Below, piece after piece: positions 1-6,125 of a DNA stretch of 11,737 bases. The notes beneath the pieces are model-generated. The model was not told where the DNA came from. It made no database searches and saw nothing but the letters and a program-made list of their open reading frames with translations. The position numbers were made by a program, and so were the translations under genes. How positions within the stretch are numbered: position 1 is the stretch's first letter; each line of letters starts with the position of its first letter. This stretch comes from Clostridia bacterium. Its GTDB lineage: Bacteria > Bacillota > Clostridia > Christensenellales > HGM11417. Location: positions 1 through 11,737 of the forward strand of contig JAFQWR010000236.1 in the NCBI GenBank assembly GCA_017407365.1, given 5' to 3'.

Positions 1-404
1 GAATTGCCGAGATCGACACGATGATTGAGCGTTTGTACGAGGACAACGTGCTTGGCAAAATCCCCGATGACCGTTTCTCTAAAATGATGGGTAAATATGA
101 AGCGGAACAAAAAACGCTCGTCGAAGCGGTTGCAAAGGCAGAACACTCCTTAAAGGTGTTTGAGCAAGATAAGGTGGATCTCCGCATATTTCTTGAAACC
201 GTCCGTAAGTGTACCGACATCAATGAGCTTACTCCCGAAATAGTTAACCGACTCATAAAACGAATCGAGGTTCACAATAGCGAGAAGGTTGACGGAAGAA
301 AGCGCGTAAAGCTTGACGTTTACTTTACGGCGGCAGGGCTTATCGACATTCCCGACGAGAATGAACTCCGTGAAATGATGGAAGAAATCCGTAAATCTGC
401 GTAA
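1..404 (+). CDS. Large serine recombinase, C-terminal fragment (cut by window start)
   Basis: This is the C-terminal end of a site-specific DNA recombinase of the large serine family (TnpX/TndX type), which excises and integrates mobile elements. The frame is open from base 3 to the TAA at 402-404, giving 134 visible codons, so the start, the catalytic serine domain and most of the recombinase domain lie upstream of the window. The visible part begins with a charged heptad-like helix (reading IAEIDTMIERLYEDN), matching the coiled-coil region of these enzymes. It then has the segment NELTPEIVNRLIKRIEVH and the ending VKLDVYFTAAGLIDIP, which resemble the DUF4368-type tail. Family placement rests on this tail only. 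These recombinases usually sit at one end of their element, so an element boundary may lie just downstream. The frame is intact up to its stop, so no decay is visible in the part seen. Confidence 0.85.
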   Translation, partial: IAEIDTMIERLYEDNVLGKIPDDRFSKMMGKYEAEQKTLVEAVAKAEHSLKVFEQDKVDLRIFLETVRKCTDINELTPEIVNRLIKRIEVHNSEKVDGRKRVKLDVYFTAAGLIDIPDENELREMMEEIRKSA

Positions 405-409
405 GAACT

Positions 410-459
410 AAAAAAGCAAGAATACGGCATACCTCTTTCGAGATATACCGTATTCTTGC
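410..459 (-). terminator. Intrinsic terminator of the DUF2500-like gene
   Basis: A 20-base-pair hairpin with two C-A mismatches pairs 416-435 with 440-459 around a 4-base loop. Its outer 12 pairs are perfect. Read on the minus strand it is followed by six T (A run 410-415), so it suits the leftward gene ending at 519. On the plus strand no T run follows the hairpin directly, so it is not an obvious terminator for the recombinase gene. Confidence 0.75.
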
Positions 460-469
460 AAAACTGTCC

Positions 470-504
470 TTTAGAGAACAGCTCTAAATAGCCGTCCTTT
501 TTTT
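470..504 (+). terminator. Weak candidate terminator after the recombinase gene
   Basis: A perfect 7-base-pair stem (TTTAGAG at 470-476, CTCTAAA at 482-488, 5-base loop) is followed, after about nine bases, by seven T (498-504). The stem is AT-rich and the T run is not adjacent, so this is a poor intrinsic terminator. It may instead be part of the element boundary or mean nothing. Confidence 0.3.
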
Positions 505-518
505 ATCTTGTTGTTGCT

Positions 519-902
519 TTACAGCTCCGTTACTTCGGCAAAATCAATAAAATGATTGCCCGAATAAATCAGCACGCCCGTCTGGTTTTCCAGCAGCAGA
601 TCAAAGTATGCACGGGAAACGCTCAGCTCCATAAAATTGCCCTTCTCGTCTACGAAGGTAATCAGGAACAGAACGGTGCTTTGCGGTATGTGTAAGCCCT
701 CCTTATGTAAGACCACACGCTTTTTGGCAACGGTGGCAGGTATCGTTATATATTCCTTCTTTACCACCGAGCCCGGGCTTTGGTCGGGAGCGGATACCGT
801 GCGCACACGGCGCCGTGACGTAAGCCAATCTATGAGCAAATAGAGCAGGGTAAACAGGACGAGGGCAATAAATATACAGCCACAGGCTTCTAAACAGTTC
901 AT
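519..902 (-). CDS. Small membrane-anchored DUF2500-like protein
   Basis: This is a 127-residue protein of unknown function. Residues 8-27 form one hydrophobic membrane segment near the N-terminus, followed by a basic stretch (SRRRVR) that suggests the rest is cytoplasmic. Residues about 50-123 resemble DUF2500: a strand containing ITIPATVAKKRVV, then LFLITFVDEKGNFMELSVS, a YFDLLLENQTGVLIYSG core and the ending HFIDFAEV. The assignment is by pattern memory, not a search. The start is supported by GGAG seven bases upstream and by a perfect consensus promoter further upstream. The gene stands alone, with its own promoter and terminator. No catalytic residues are recognisable. Confidence 0.8.
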   Translation of the reverse strand: MNCLEACGCIFIALVLFTLLYLLIDWLTSRRRVRTVSAPDQSPGSVVKKEYITIPATVAKKRVVLHKEGLHIPQSTVLFLITFVDEKGNFMELSVSRAYFDLLLENQTGVLIYSGNHFIDFAEVTEL

Positions 903-947
903 TCAAATTCTCCGTTATTTGTGTTTTGCTTTCTTACCTTTGTCTGT

Positions 948-976
948 ATTATATCACTTTTTCGCTGGGCTGTCAA
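948..976 (-). promoter_or_regulatory. Consensus sigma-A promoter of the DUF2500-like gene
   Basis: On the minus strand TTGACA (971-976) and TATAAT (948-953) are separated by exactly 17 bases. Both hexamers are perfect consensus. The promoter begins just after the terminator of the upstream minus-strand gene, so the two genes are separate transcription units. Confidence 0.9.
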
Positions 977-988
977 CGGGATCGGTAC

Positions 989-1020
989 AAAAAATGCGCG
1001 CTCCGAGTCTGGGGCGCGCA
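989..1020 (-). terminator. Intrinsic terminator of the EEP-fold gene
   Basis: A GC-rich 10-base-pair stem (995-1004 with 1011-1020, one T-G pair, 6-base loop) is followed on the minus strand by six T (A run 989-994). It sits 17 bases past the stop codon of the gene at 1038-2102. Confidence 0.9.
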
Positions 1021-1037
1021 AAATGCTTTTTGGGGCT

Positions 1038-2102
1038 TTATTGCAGGGTAAAGCTAAGCAGCACGGGGTTGTGGTCGGAGTGCATAAATTGCTCGTTGAT
1101 TACCCTGCAGCTGTTTACCGTTACGTTGGGGGTGGTCATAAAGCCGTCCACCGAAAGCACGAAGGTCTTTTCCTTCTCGTAGCCGATGTCGCAGTTTCTG
1201 CAGCTGGGCTCGGGGCTTTCTGCGTCCACGCCGTGCCAGAGCGAGATGTCCTCACCAAGCATATCGAAGGGGAAGGGCTTTGCCCAGTTTGCATCGTGGC
1301 TGATACCGAATACCTCGGGCGAATTGCCCAGAAGGTCCTTGTTGAAATCGCCTGCCGCAACCGCATAGCAGCCGCGGGCGTAGTCACTGCGCATATCGGC
1401 AAGCAAAAGCTTCAGCTGCTCAAACACGATGGTGCCGTCGGTGGTGTAGGCAGAAAGGTGCAGGTTGTATACATAAAGCGTTTTGCCGTTTTCCAGCGGA
1501 ATTTCCGTTTTCATATAGCAACGGTCAAGATCTACGAATTTGCTCAGTCCTGTTTCGATGGGCAGCTCCACACGCTGTGACTGCCCCTGCCTGTATTTGC
1601 TGAGCGTCAGCTCGCCCGCGCGGGATTTTCCGTGAGGAGAGTGGAAGGGGTAAAACAGGTAGGAGGAATCGTAATTCAGGGCAAATACGCCTGCCTGATT
1701 GCTGTATTTTTGCAAAATCTCCTGCTTCTGGTTCACCGAATACGAGCGTGTTGCCTTCAAGTCCACCTCCTGCAAAAGGGTGAAGTCTGCGTCAAGCGCA
1801 GAGATTCTGTCGGTGATGCCGTTCAGGTTTTTATAGACCTCCTCCCTTGAGTACGCGCGGGAGTATTTGCCGCCGTCCATAAAAAAGCTGTAATCACGGC
1901 TGTATGCGCAAAATCCGATGTTCCACGTCAGCATGGTGTAGGCGGTGCCCGTTTTTGCCGTCAGCTCGGTGTTTTGCTCCGCCGAAAGCGTCTGGTCGCC
2001 GATGCGGTGATAATCGATCAGCACGTATGCCACATAAATAAGAATTACAAGAAGCAGAGCGGCAAGCAGAGCCGCAATACCCTTCAATACGTTTTTTGCC
2101 AT
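1038..2102 (-). CDS. Membrane-anchored endonuclease/exonuclease/phosphatase (EEP) family protein
   Basis: This 354-residue protein has the EEP fold shared by DNase I, exonuclease III, sphingomyelinases and inositol phosphatases, all metal-dependent phosphodiester or phosphate-ester hydrolases. Residues 9-29 form a hydrophobic N-terminal anchor with a lysine before it, so the catalytic domain is probably outside the cell membrane. The full catalytic set is visible: N61 in LTWNIG, E112 in LLQEVD, H215 in YNLHLSAY, D252 and N254 in AAGDFN, D319 in SVDGF and D343-H344 in HSDHNPV. The length suits one EEP domain plus an anchor. A possible disulfide pair, C301 and C304, lies in a late loop. The start has GGAGG nine bases upstream. 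The substrate cannot be read from sequence: a secreted nuclease or a phospholipid/phosphoester hydrolase are both possible. The gene is a single transcription unit. Confidence 0.9.
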   Translation of the reverse strand: MAKNVLKGIAALLAALLLVILIYVAYVLIDYHRIGDQTLSAEQNTELTAKTGTAYTMLTWNIGFCAYSRDYSFFMDGGKYSRAYSREEVYKNLNGITDRISALDADFTLLQEVDLKATRSYSVNQKQEILQKYSNQAGVFALNYDSSYLFYPFHSPHGKSRAGELTLSKYRQGQSQRVELPIETGLSKFVDLDRCYMKTEIPLENGKTLYVYNLHLSAYTTDGTIVFEQLKLLLADMRSDYARGCYAVAAGDFNKDLLGNSPEVFGISHDANWAKPFPFDMLGEDISLWHGVDAESPEPSCRNCDIGYEKEKTFVLSVDGFMTTPNVTVNSCRVINEQFMHSDHNPVLLSFTLQ

Positions 2103-2131
2103 AAAAGGCTCCCTCCGGAAGCGTTTTTTTC

Positions 2132-2160
2132 ATTATAGCACAATTCCGCGCGTTTGTCAA
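2132..2160 (-). promoter_or_regulatory. Consensus sigma-A promoter of the EEP-fold gene
   Basis: On the minus strand TTGACA (2155-2160) and TATAAT (2132-2137) are separated by 17 bases, with TGC before the -10 box forming an extended -10 element. Both hexamers are perfect consensus. The gene start lies 30 bases downstream of the -10 box. Confidence 0.9.
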
Positions 2161-2169
2161 TGCCAAAAC

Positions 2170-2200
2170 AAAAAGCCCTTATGCAAAAAGGCATAAGGGC
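2170..2200 (-). terminator. Second intrinsic terminator behind the small RNA
   Basis: A perfect 10-base-pair stem (GCCCTTATGC at 2175-2184, GCATAAGGGC at 2191-2200, 6-base loop) is followed on the minus strand by five T, then G and four more T. It lies directly downstream of the U tract of the probable small RNA. It would stop read-through toward the EEP-gene promoter. Confidence 0.85.
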
Positions 2201-2208
2201 AAAGATAC

Positions 2209-2306
2209 AAAAAAAGTATGCAGACCTTGCCTGTACATATTTGGGCTATACGACACGTTAAAGGTGCAACAAGGGTTGCTGTGCCACTTAGGATATCTGC
2301 ATACCT
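2209..2306 (-). ncRNA. Probable structured small RNA, family not recognised
   Basis: A minus-strand transcript of about 90-100 bases is predicted from a strong promoter to a U7 tract (A run 2209-2215). Its two ends pair: GUAUGCAGA (from 2296-2304) with UCUGCAUAC (from 2216-2224), a perfect 9-base-pair closing stem that G-U and A-U pairs can lengthen. Inside, one hairpin pairs 2266-2270 with 2275-2279 around a CCUU loop. A second pairs 2236-2240 with 2248-2252 around a 7-base loop. The second stem uses a G-U pair on the minus strand that would be an A-C mismatch on the plus strand, which supports the direction. No open frame with a ribosome site is present. I could not match it to SRP RNA, 6S RNA or riboswitch cores that I know. 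The exact 5' end is inferred. Confidence 0.65.
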
Positions 2307-2311
2307 TTATT

Positions 2312-2340
2312 ATTATAGCACAAAACAGAGCGTTCGTCAA
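2312..2340 (-). promoter_or_regulatory. Promoter of the small RNA
   Basis: On the minus strand TTGACG (2335-2340) and TATAAT (2312-2317) are 17 bases apart, with an extended TGC before the -10 box. This places the RNA start near 2304-2306. It matches the EEP-gene promoter at 24 of 29 positions, including most of the spacer ends. Confidence 0.85.
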
Positions 2341-2456
2341 GGGGTATTGCAAAAATTTTTTCTGCAAAAAGCCCGTGGTGTAACAGGGGGTAGCCCGGGG
2401 GTACTCTTATGCGGCAGATTATTTATTAAACTTTGTTTGATTTTGTCAAAAAAACG

Positions 2457-2473
2457 CTTTTGGGCACCAAAAG
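2457..2473. promoter_or_regulatory. Perfect inverted repeat just upstream of the operon promoter
   Basis: CTTTTGG and CCAAAAG flank a 3-base centre, making a perfect 7-3-7 dyad that ends three bases before the -35 box of the decarboxylase operon. TTGTCAAAA occurs on both sides (2443-2451 and 2477-2485, 34 bases apart); the second copy contains the -35 box. Position and symmetry suggest a transcription-factor site, but no regulator is known from the window. Confidence 0.45.
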
Positions 2474-2476
2474 TAT

Positions 2477-2505
2477 TTGTCAAAAGAGAATGAAAGGAGT
2501 ATAAT
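2477..2505 (+). promoter_or_regulatory. Promoter of the sodium-pump decarboxylase operon
   Basis: TTGTCA (2477-2482) and TATAAT (2500-2505) are separated by 17 bases. This is a one-mismatch -35 box with a perfect -10 box. Transcription should begin near 2511-2513, giving an untranslated leader of about 85 bases. In that leader, 2526-2536 and 2544-2555 can form an A/U-rich hairpin. Confidence 0.8.
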
Positions 2506-2596
2506 ATACAATGAGGAAATTTGAAATTCTTTTTTTGGTTAATAAAAAAAGGAATGAGTATTTTCTATGAATGGGAAAACATATTGGAGGTATTAT

Positions 2597-3973
2597 ATGG
2601 GTGAACTCTTGAAACAAAGACGTGCCGAGCTTTTGGAAGAAACGAAAGCGGCGCGTGCGTTTTTGGAGGAACTGACGGACGAAAAGAGCTTCGTAGAGCT
2701 GGATGCCTACCGCTTTTCTACCGCTCCCCTCTTCGGTGAGGCGGCGCTTAAAGGCGAGGGTGTTTTAACAGGCTACGCACGCATCGACGATATGCCCGTC
2801 TACGTTGCCGTTTACAATCACAGCCAGATCAAGGGCGGTTTAACGGCAGAGCAAAGCCGTAAAATCGTGAAGGCGATGACGATGGCACAAAAGTCGGAAT
2901 GTCCCTTTGTGTTCGTTCTGGAAAGCAGTGGCGTAAAGGTCGGCGAGGGCTTACCTGCCGTAGACGCCTTCTGTGAGGTGGTTGCCAAGGCTTCTCAGCT
3001 GTACGGCGTTATCCCCATGGTTGCCGTTGTAAAGGGCGAGGTGCTTGGTCTTGCGGCATATCTTGCGGCTCAGATGAACGCAGTGATTGCGGTAGAGGGT
3101 GCCGTTATGGCGTCCAATTCTCCCGACGTCATTCTTTCGCAGTCGGGCAGCAGCCTTACCAAGGCGCAGGCGTTTGGTGCAAAGGCTCTGTTTGAAAACG
3201 GCTCGGTAGACCTTGTTGCAAAGGATGCCTCCGAGGCGCGCACCGCTGTTTCGGCAATTCTCGGTCTGATGAGCGGCGCTATCGTAGAGGAGGAAGAGGC
3301 CTCCTTAAACCGCGCAGTATCGCTCGAGGGCTATACCTCCGATGCAATTATTTCTGAGGTGTTCGATGCAGGCAGCACGGTAGAGCTGGGCAACGGCAAG
3401 GGTCTGCGCACCGTCATCGGCAGAATCGGCGGCTTTGCAGTGGGCGCTGTGCTTTCTAACGGCGAGCGCATCTGCGCAAAATGCGCGGGCAGAGCGGCAC
3501 GCTTTATCCGTTTATTAGAGGCTTACGAGCTTCCCCTTATCACCTTTACCGATTGCAAGGGCGCAAAGCTCTCGCTGGAGGCAGAGGCAAACGGCATGGT
3601 AGCAGAGATTTCCGCGCTGATGAGTGCCATCGCAGACCACGAAACGGCAAAGATTTCCGTTACCTGCGGCAAGGCGCAGGGCGTTGGCTATGCGGCTTTA
3701 AGCTCTAAGGGTCTTGGCTACGACTACGCTATGGCGTGGGATACCGCGGCTCTTTCGCTGCTTACGGGAGAGCAGGGCGCTGTGCTTTTATGCGGGGAAG
3801 AGATTGCCAAGGCAAAGGATCCCTTAAAGGCAAGAGCAGAGGCGGCAGAAAAATACAGCGAGATCGAGGGTGATCCCTTTGCCGCTGCATACAAGGGCTG
3901 TGTAGACGCCGTGATTGAGCCTGAGGCAACCCGCCGTCAGATCATCGCAGTGCTGATGATGCTCTTCGTATAA
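2597..3973 (+). CDS. Divergent 12S/MmdA-like carboxyltransferase subunit
   Basis: This 458-residue protein has the two-lobed crotonase-like layout of acyl-CoA carboxyltransferases (methylmalonyl-CoA decarboxylase alpha, propionyl-CoA carboxylase beta). In that family the subunit moves a carboxyl group between an acyl-CoA and biotin. Lobe one covers about 45-230, lobe two about 270-450. Family-like stretches are SRKIVKAMTMAQKSECPFVF (87-106), KCAGRAARFIRLLEAYELPL (295-314) and the ending DAVIEPEATRRQI. The usual glycine-rich oxyanion motifs are altered: SSGVKVGEG at 110-118 where SGGARIQEG is normal, GQ-less KGEVLGLAAY at 146-155, and no PGF-PG segment after TDCKG (318-322). It is about 50 residues shorter than usual MmdA. 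ATG 2597 is chosen because GGAGG lies six bases before it; an in-frame ATG at 2567 has no such site. It is the first gene of a five-gene operon. The substrate is not readable; it may act on an unusual acyl-CoA or be non-catalytic. Confidence 0.8.
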   Translation: MGELLKQRRAELLEETKAARAFLEELTDEKSFVELDAYRFSTAPLFGEAALKGEGVLTGYARIDDMPVYVAVYNHSQIKGGLTAEQSRKIVKAMTMAQKSECPFVFVLESSGVKVGEGLPAVDAFCEVVAKASQLYGVIPMVAVVKGEVLGLAAYLAAQMNAVIAVEGAVMASNSPDVILSQSGSSLTKAQAFGAKALFENGSVDLVAKDASEARTAVSAILGLMSGAIVEEEEASLNRAVSLEGYTSDAIISEVFDAGSTVELGNGKGLRTVIGRIGGFAVGAVLSNGERICAKCAGRAARFIRLLEAYELPLITFTDCKGAKLSLEAEANGMVAEISALMSAIADHETAKISVTCGKAQGVGYAALSSKGLGYDYAMAWDTAALSLLTGEQGAVLLCGEEIAKAKDPLKARAEAAEKYSEIEGDPFAAAYKGCVDAVIEPEATRRQIIAVLMMLFV

Positions 3974-3982
3974 GGAGGCGTT

Positions 3983-4330
3983 ATGTTGAATTATATGGGA
4001 ATGCTCCTTGGTGGCATTGCAGGCGATCTGCAAACGGGCGGTATGACGGCGCTTCTCGGCGTTATGTTCGTATTCGTCGTGCTTGCAATCCTGATCGTTT
4101 TCATCGAGCTGTTCCGTGTTATCTTTCAGGGGGGCAGCAGTAAGCCCCAGGCTAAGCCCGCGCCCGCTCCGGCGCCCGTCGCGCCTGCTCCTGTCGTGGA
4201 GGCAGAGGAGGAGGACGAGGAGCTGATCGCCGCAATTATGGCGGCAGTCAGCCTGTGCTTGGAAAACGCAGAGGGATACGATCCCGATGCAGAGTATGTC
4301 ATTCGCTCTATTCGGCGCGTGCGCCGCTAA
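3983..4330 (+). CDS. OadG-family small membrane subunit of sodium-pump decarboxylase
   Basis: This 115-residue protein matches the gamma/delta subunit type that holds the soluble carboxyltransferase and the membrane pump together. Residues about 22-46 form one membrane helix (GVMFVFVVLAILIVFIELF). A flexible proline/alanine linker follows (about 56-72), then an acidic patch (EAEEEDEE) and the typical C-terminal domain containing DEELIAAIMAAVSL and ending YVIRSIRRVRR. The family tail binds the carboxyltransferase, and the same role is inferred here. The gene starts nine bases after the preceding stop with GGAGG only four bases from the ATG, so translation is probably coupled. Family identity is clear from layout despite low sequence conservation. 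Confidence 0.9.
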   Translation: MLNYMGMLLGGIAGDLQTGGMTALLGVMFVFVVLAILIVFIELFRVIFQGGSSKPQAKPAPAPAPVAPAPVVEAEEEDEELIAAIMAAVSLCLENAEGYDPDAEYVIRSIRRVRR

Positions 4331-4368
4331 TCGGCTATAATGCCTGTAAATTTTAAGGAGAAAATATT

Positions 4369-4743
4369 ATGCGTAATTTTAAGGTTACCGTTAACGGAAA
4401 AGAATACGAAGTAGCAGTAGAAGAGCTGGGCGCAAGCGCAGCTCCCGTAGCAGCAGCTCCCCAGGCAGCTGCACCCGTACAGGCAGCACCCGCCGCACCC
4501 AAGGCAGCGCCCAAGGCGGCAGCTCCCGCAGGCGGCACCCAGCTCACCGCACCCATGCCCGGCATGGTGCTTTCCTTCAAGGTAGAAAACGGCGCAACCG
4601 TTAAAAAGGGTCAGGCCGTTATGGTATTAGAGGCGATGAAGATGGAAAATGATATCGCCGCTCCCGCAGACGGCGTCATTACCTTCGTTGCAAGCAAGGG
4701 CGCAAACGTGAACTCGGGAGAGGTTCTTGCCGTTATTAAGTAA
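4369..4743 (+). CDS. Biotin carboxyl carrier subunit of sodium-pump decarboxylase
   Basis: This 124-residue protein carries the biotin that shuttles the carboxyl group from the carboxyltransferase to the membrane beta subunit. Residues 1-20 are a short folded N-terminus. Residues about 22-55 are an alanine/proline-rich flexible linker, and about 58-124 form the biotinyl domain. The attachment motif is VLEAMKMEND, with lysine 91 as the expected biotinylation site. The domain starts with the usual APMPGMV segment and ends GEVLAVIK. AAGGAG lies eight bases before the start. The length and build match MmdC and the 1.3S transcarboxylase subunit. Biotin must be added by a ligase encoded elsewhere. 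Because neither carboxyltransferase in the operon carries a biotinyl domain, this protein probably serves both. Confidence 0.95.
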   Translation: MRNFKVTVNGKEYEVAVEELGASAAPVAAAPQAAAPVQAAPAAPKAAPKAAAPAGGTQLTAPMPGMVLSFKVENGATVKKGQAVMVLEAMKMENDIAAPADGVITFVASKGANVNSGEVLAVIK

Positions 4744-4760
4744 GAGCGGAGGAAGGCTAA

Positions 4761-6110
4761 ATGAACTTTTTTACCATTCTTTCGAGCGATAGCCGAGGGT
4801 TTTGGGATTCTCTCGTTCAGCTTTGGCAAAGCACGGGCTTAATGACCACGGAGGGCGTTCCCTTATGGAAGCTCTTTCTGATGATGGGCGTTGGCTGCGT
4901 TTTGCTGTATCTTGCCATCAAGAAGAACTTTGAGCCCATGCTCCTCGTTGGCATCGGCTTTGGTGTGTTTATCATCAACGTACCCGGTGCGCACGCCGTT
5001 TTGTATCAGGAGCCTCTTTGCGACTTCACGCTGTTCGACGGCTCTCAGATTTACACTGAGATTCTTGCCGCAGACGGTGTTACCAATCTGCTCAGTAACG
5101 TTTCCAGAGAATCGGTTACGGCATTGATTGCCGACCCCAATTCCGCACTGTACGGCATGACCATCATCGATTCGGTGCAGACGGCAGGCGGCGGCTTGTT
5201 CTACTACGTATATAAGGGTGTAGATCTCGTTCTGTTCCCCCCGATCATCTTCCTTGGCATCGGCGCAATGACGGACTTCGGTCCTCTGATCGCAAACCCC
5301 AAGACGATGCTCCTCGGCGCAGCGGCTCAGCTGGGTATTTTCCTTACCTTCCTGGTTGCCATCCTGCTGCCCAACTTCGATGCCGTTCAGGCGGCGGCAA
5401 TCGCCATCATCGGCGGTGCGGACGGCCCCACGGCTATCTACGTTGCAAGTAAGCTCGCTCCCGAGCTGGTGCCCATCATCGCCATTGCGGCATATTCGTA
5501 TATGGCGCTCATCCCCGTTATTCAGCCCCCGCTGATGCGTCTTCTGACCACCAAAAAGGAGCGTCAGATCCGCATGGAGCAGCTCCGCCCCGTAAGCAAG
5601 CTGGAAAAGATTATCTTCCCGATTGCCGTTACAGGTCTTTGCGGTCTGCTGCTTCCCTCGGCGTTGCCCCTTCTCGGTATGCTGATGCTGGGTAACCTGT
5701 TCAAGGAATCGGGCGTGGTACCCCGTCTTGCGGATACCGCTTCCAACTCCCTCATCAATATCGTATCCATCTTCCTCGGGCTTATCGTCGGTACAAAGGC
5801 GTATGCCCCCAACTTCCTCAATCTCGATGCGCTGTTCGTCATCTGTCTTGGTCTTGTTGCGTTTATGGTTGGCACGATCGGCGGCTTGCTGCTTGGCAAG
5901 CTGATGTGCGTGCTCACCAAGGGCAAGGTCAACCCCTTGATCGGTGCGGCAGGCGTTTCCGCCGTGCCTATGGCGGCGCGTGTAGCGCAGAAGGTCGGTC
6001 AGGAGGAGGATCCTCAGAACTATTTGCTGATGCACGCAATGGGCCCCAATGTGGCAGGCGTAATCGGCTCGGCTGTTGCGGCAGGTGTGCTGCTTGCAAT
6101 ATTCGGTTAA
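4761..6110 (+). CDS. Sodium-translocating decarboxylase beta subunit (OadB/MmdB/GcdB family)
   Basis: This 449-residue multi-spanning membrane protein releases CO2 from carboxybiotin and exports sodium ions. Signature segments are all present: FLGIGAMTDFGPLIANPKT (164-182), the ion-site motif GGADGPT (218-224, aspartate 221 being the family's key acidic residue), NPLIGAAGVSAVPMAARV (391-408) and HAMGPNVAGVIGSAVAAG (425-442). The sequence is somewhat longer than many family members. The extra length seems to be an extension at about 81-143, between the first helices and GGLFYYVYKGVDL, and is predicted to be soluble. GGAGG lies eight bases before the start, 17 bases after the biotin-carrier stop. 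The surrounding genes supply the carboxyltransferase, small subunit and carrier, so the pump complex is complete here. The energy released would drive sodium-dependent transport or ATP synthesis. Confidence 0.95.
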   Translation: MNFFTILSSDSRGFWDSLVQLWQSTGLMTTEGVPLWKLFLMMGVGCVLLYLAIKKNFEPMLLVGIGFGVFIINVPGAHAVLYQEPLCDFTLFDGSQIYTEILAADGVTNLLSNVSRESVTALIADPNSALYGMTIIDSVQTAGGGLFYYVYKGVDLVLFPPIIFLGIGAMTDFGPLIANPKTMLLGAAAQLGIFLTFLVAILLPNFDAVQAAAIAIIGGADGPTAIYVASKLAPELVPIIAIAAYSYMALIPVIQPPLMRLLTTKKERQIRMEQLRPVSKLEKIIFPIAVTGLCGLLLPSALPLLGMLMLGNLFKESGVVPRLADTASNSLINIVSIFLGLIVGTKAYAPNFLNLDALFVICLGLVAFMVGTIGGLLLGKLMCVLTKGKVNPLIGAAGVSAVPMAARVAQKVGQEEDPQNYLLMHAMGPNVAGVIGSAVAAGVLLAIFG

Positions 6111-6125
6111 TGAAAAGGAGTTATT

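Noticed and set aside
1136..1580. Overlapping open frames on both strands within the EEP-fold gene
   Set aside because: The minus-strand EEP frame carries all catalytic motifs; the others are compositional shadows without ribosome sites or recognisable motifs.
2209..2306. Reading the structured RNA region as a plus-strand riboswitch for the decarboxylase operon
   Set aside because: The U tract, the promoter and the G-U pair in one stem all favour the minus strand. Plus-strand reading lacks a promoter and would leave an A-C mismatch.
2511..2570. Short leader frame of 19 codons (starting MRKFEILFLV) before the carboxyltransferase gene, with GGAG upstream
   Set aside because: The GGAG overlaps the promoter -10 region, so it would not be in the transcript made from that promoter. 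The predicted transcript start falls on or next to the ATG, and no conserved attenuation pattern is visible.
2567..2596. Alternative upstream start of the carboxyltransferase gene
   Set aside because: There is no ribosome site before it, while a GGAGG sits six bases before the ATG at 2597.
4336..4341. TATAAT between the OadG-like and biotin-carrier genes as an internal promoter
   Set aside because: No -35-like hexamer lies 16-18 bases upstream, and the genes read as one operon.
4863..6035. Long antisense open frame (390 codons) across the pump beta-subunit gene
   Set aside because: The plus-strand protein matches a well-known family over its full length. The antisense product is rich in histidine, arginine and glutamine, has no motif, and is typical of frames opposite membrane-protein codons.
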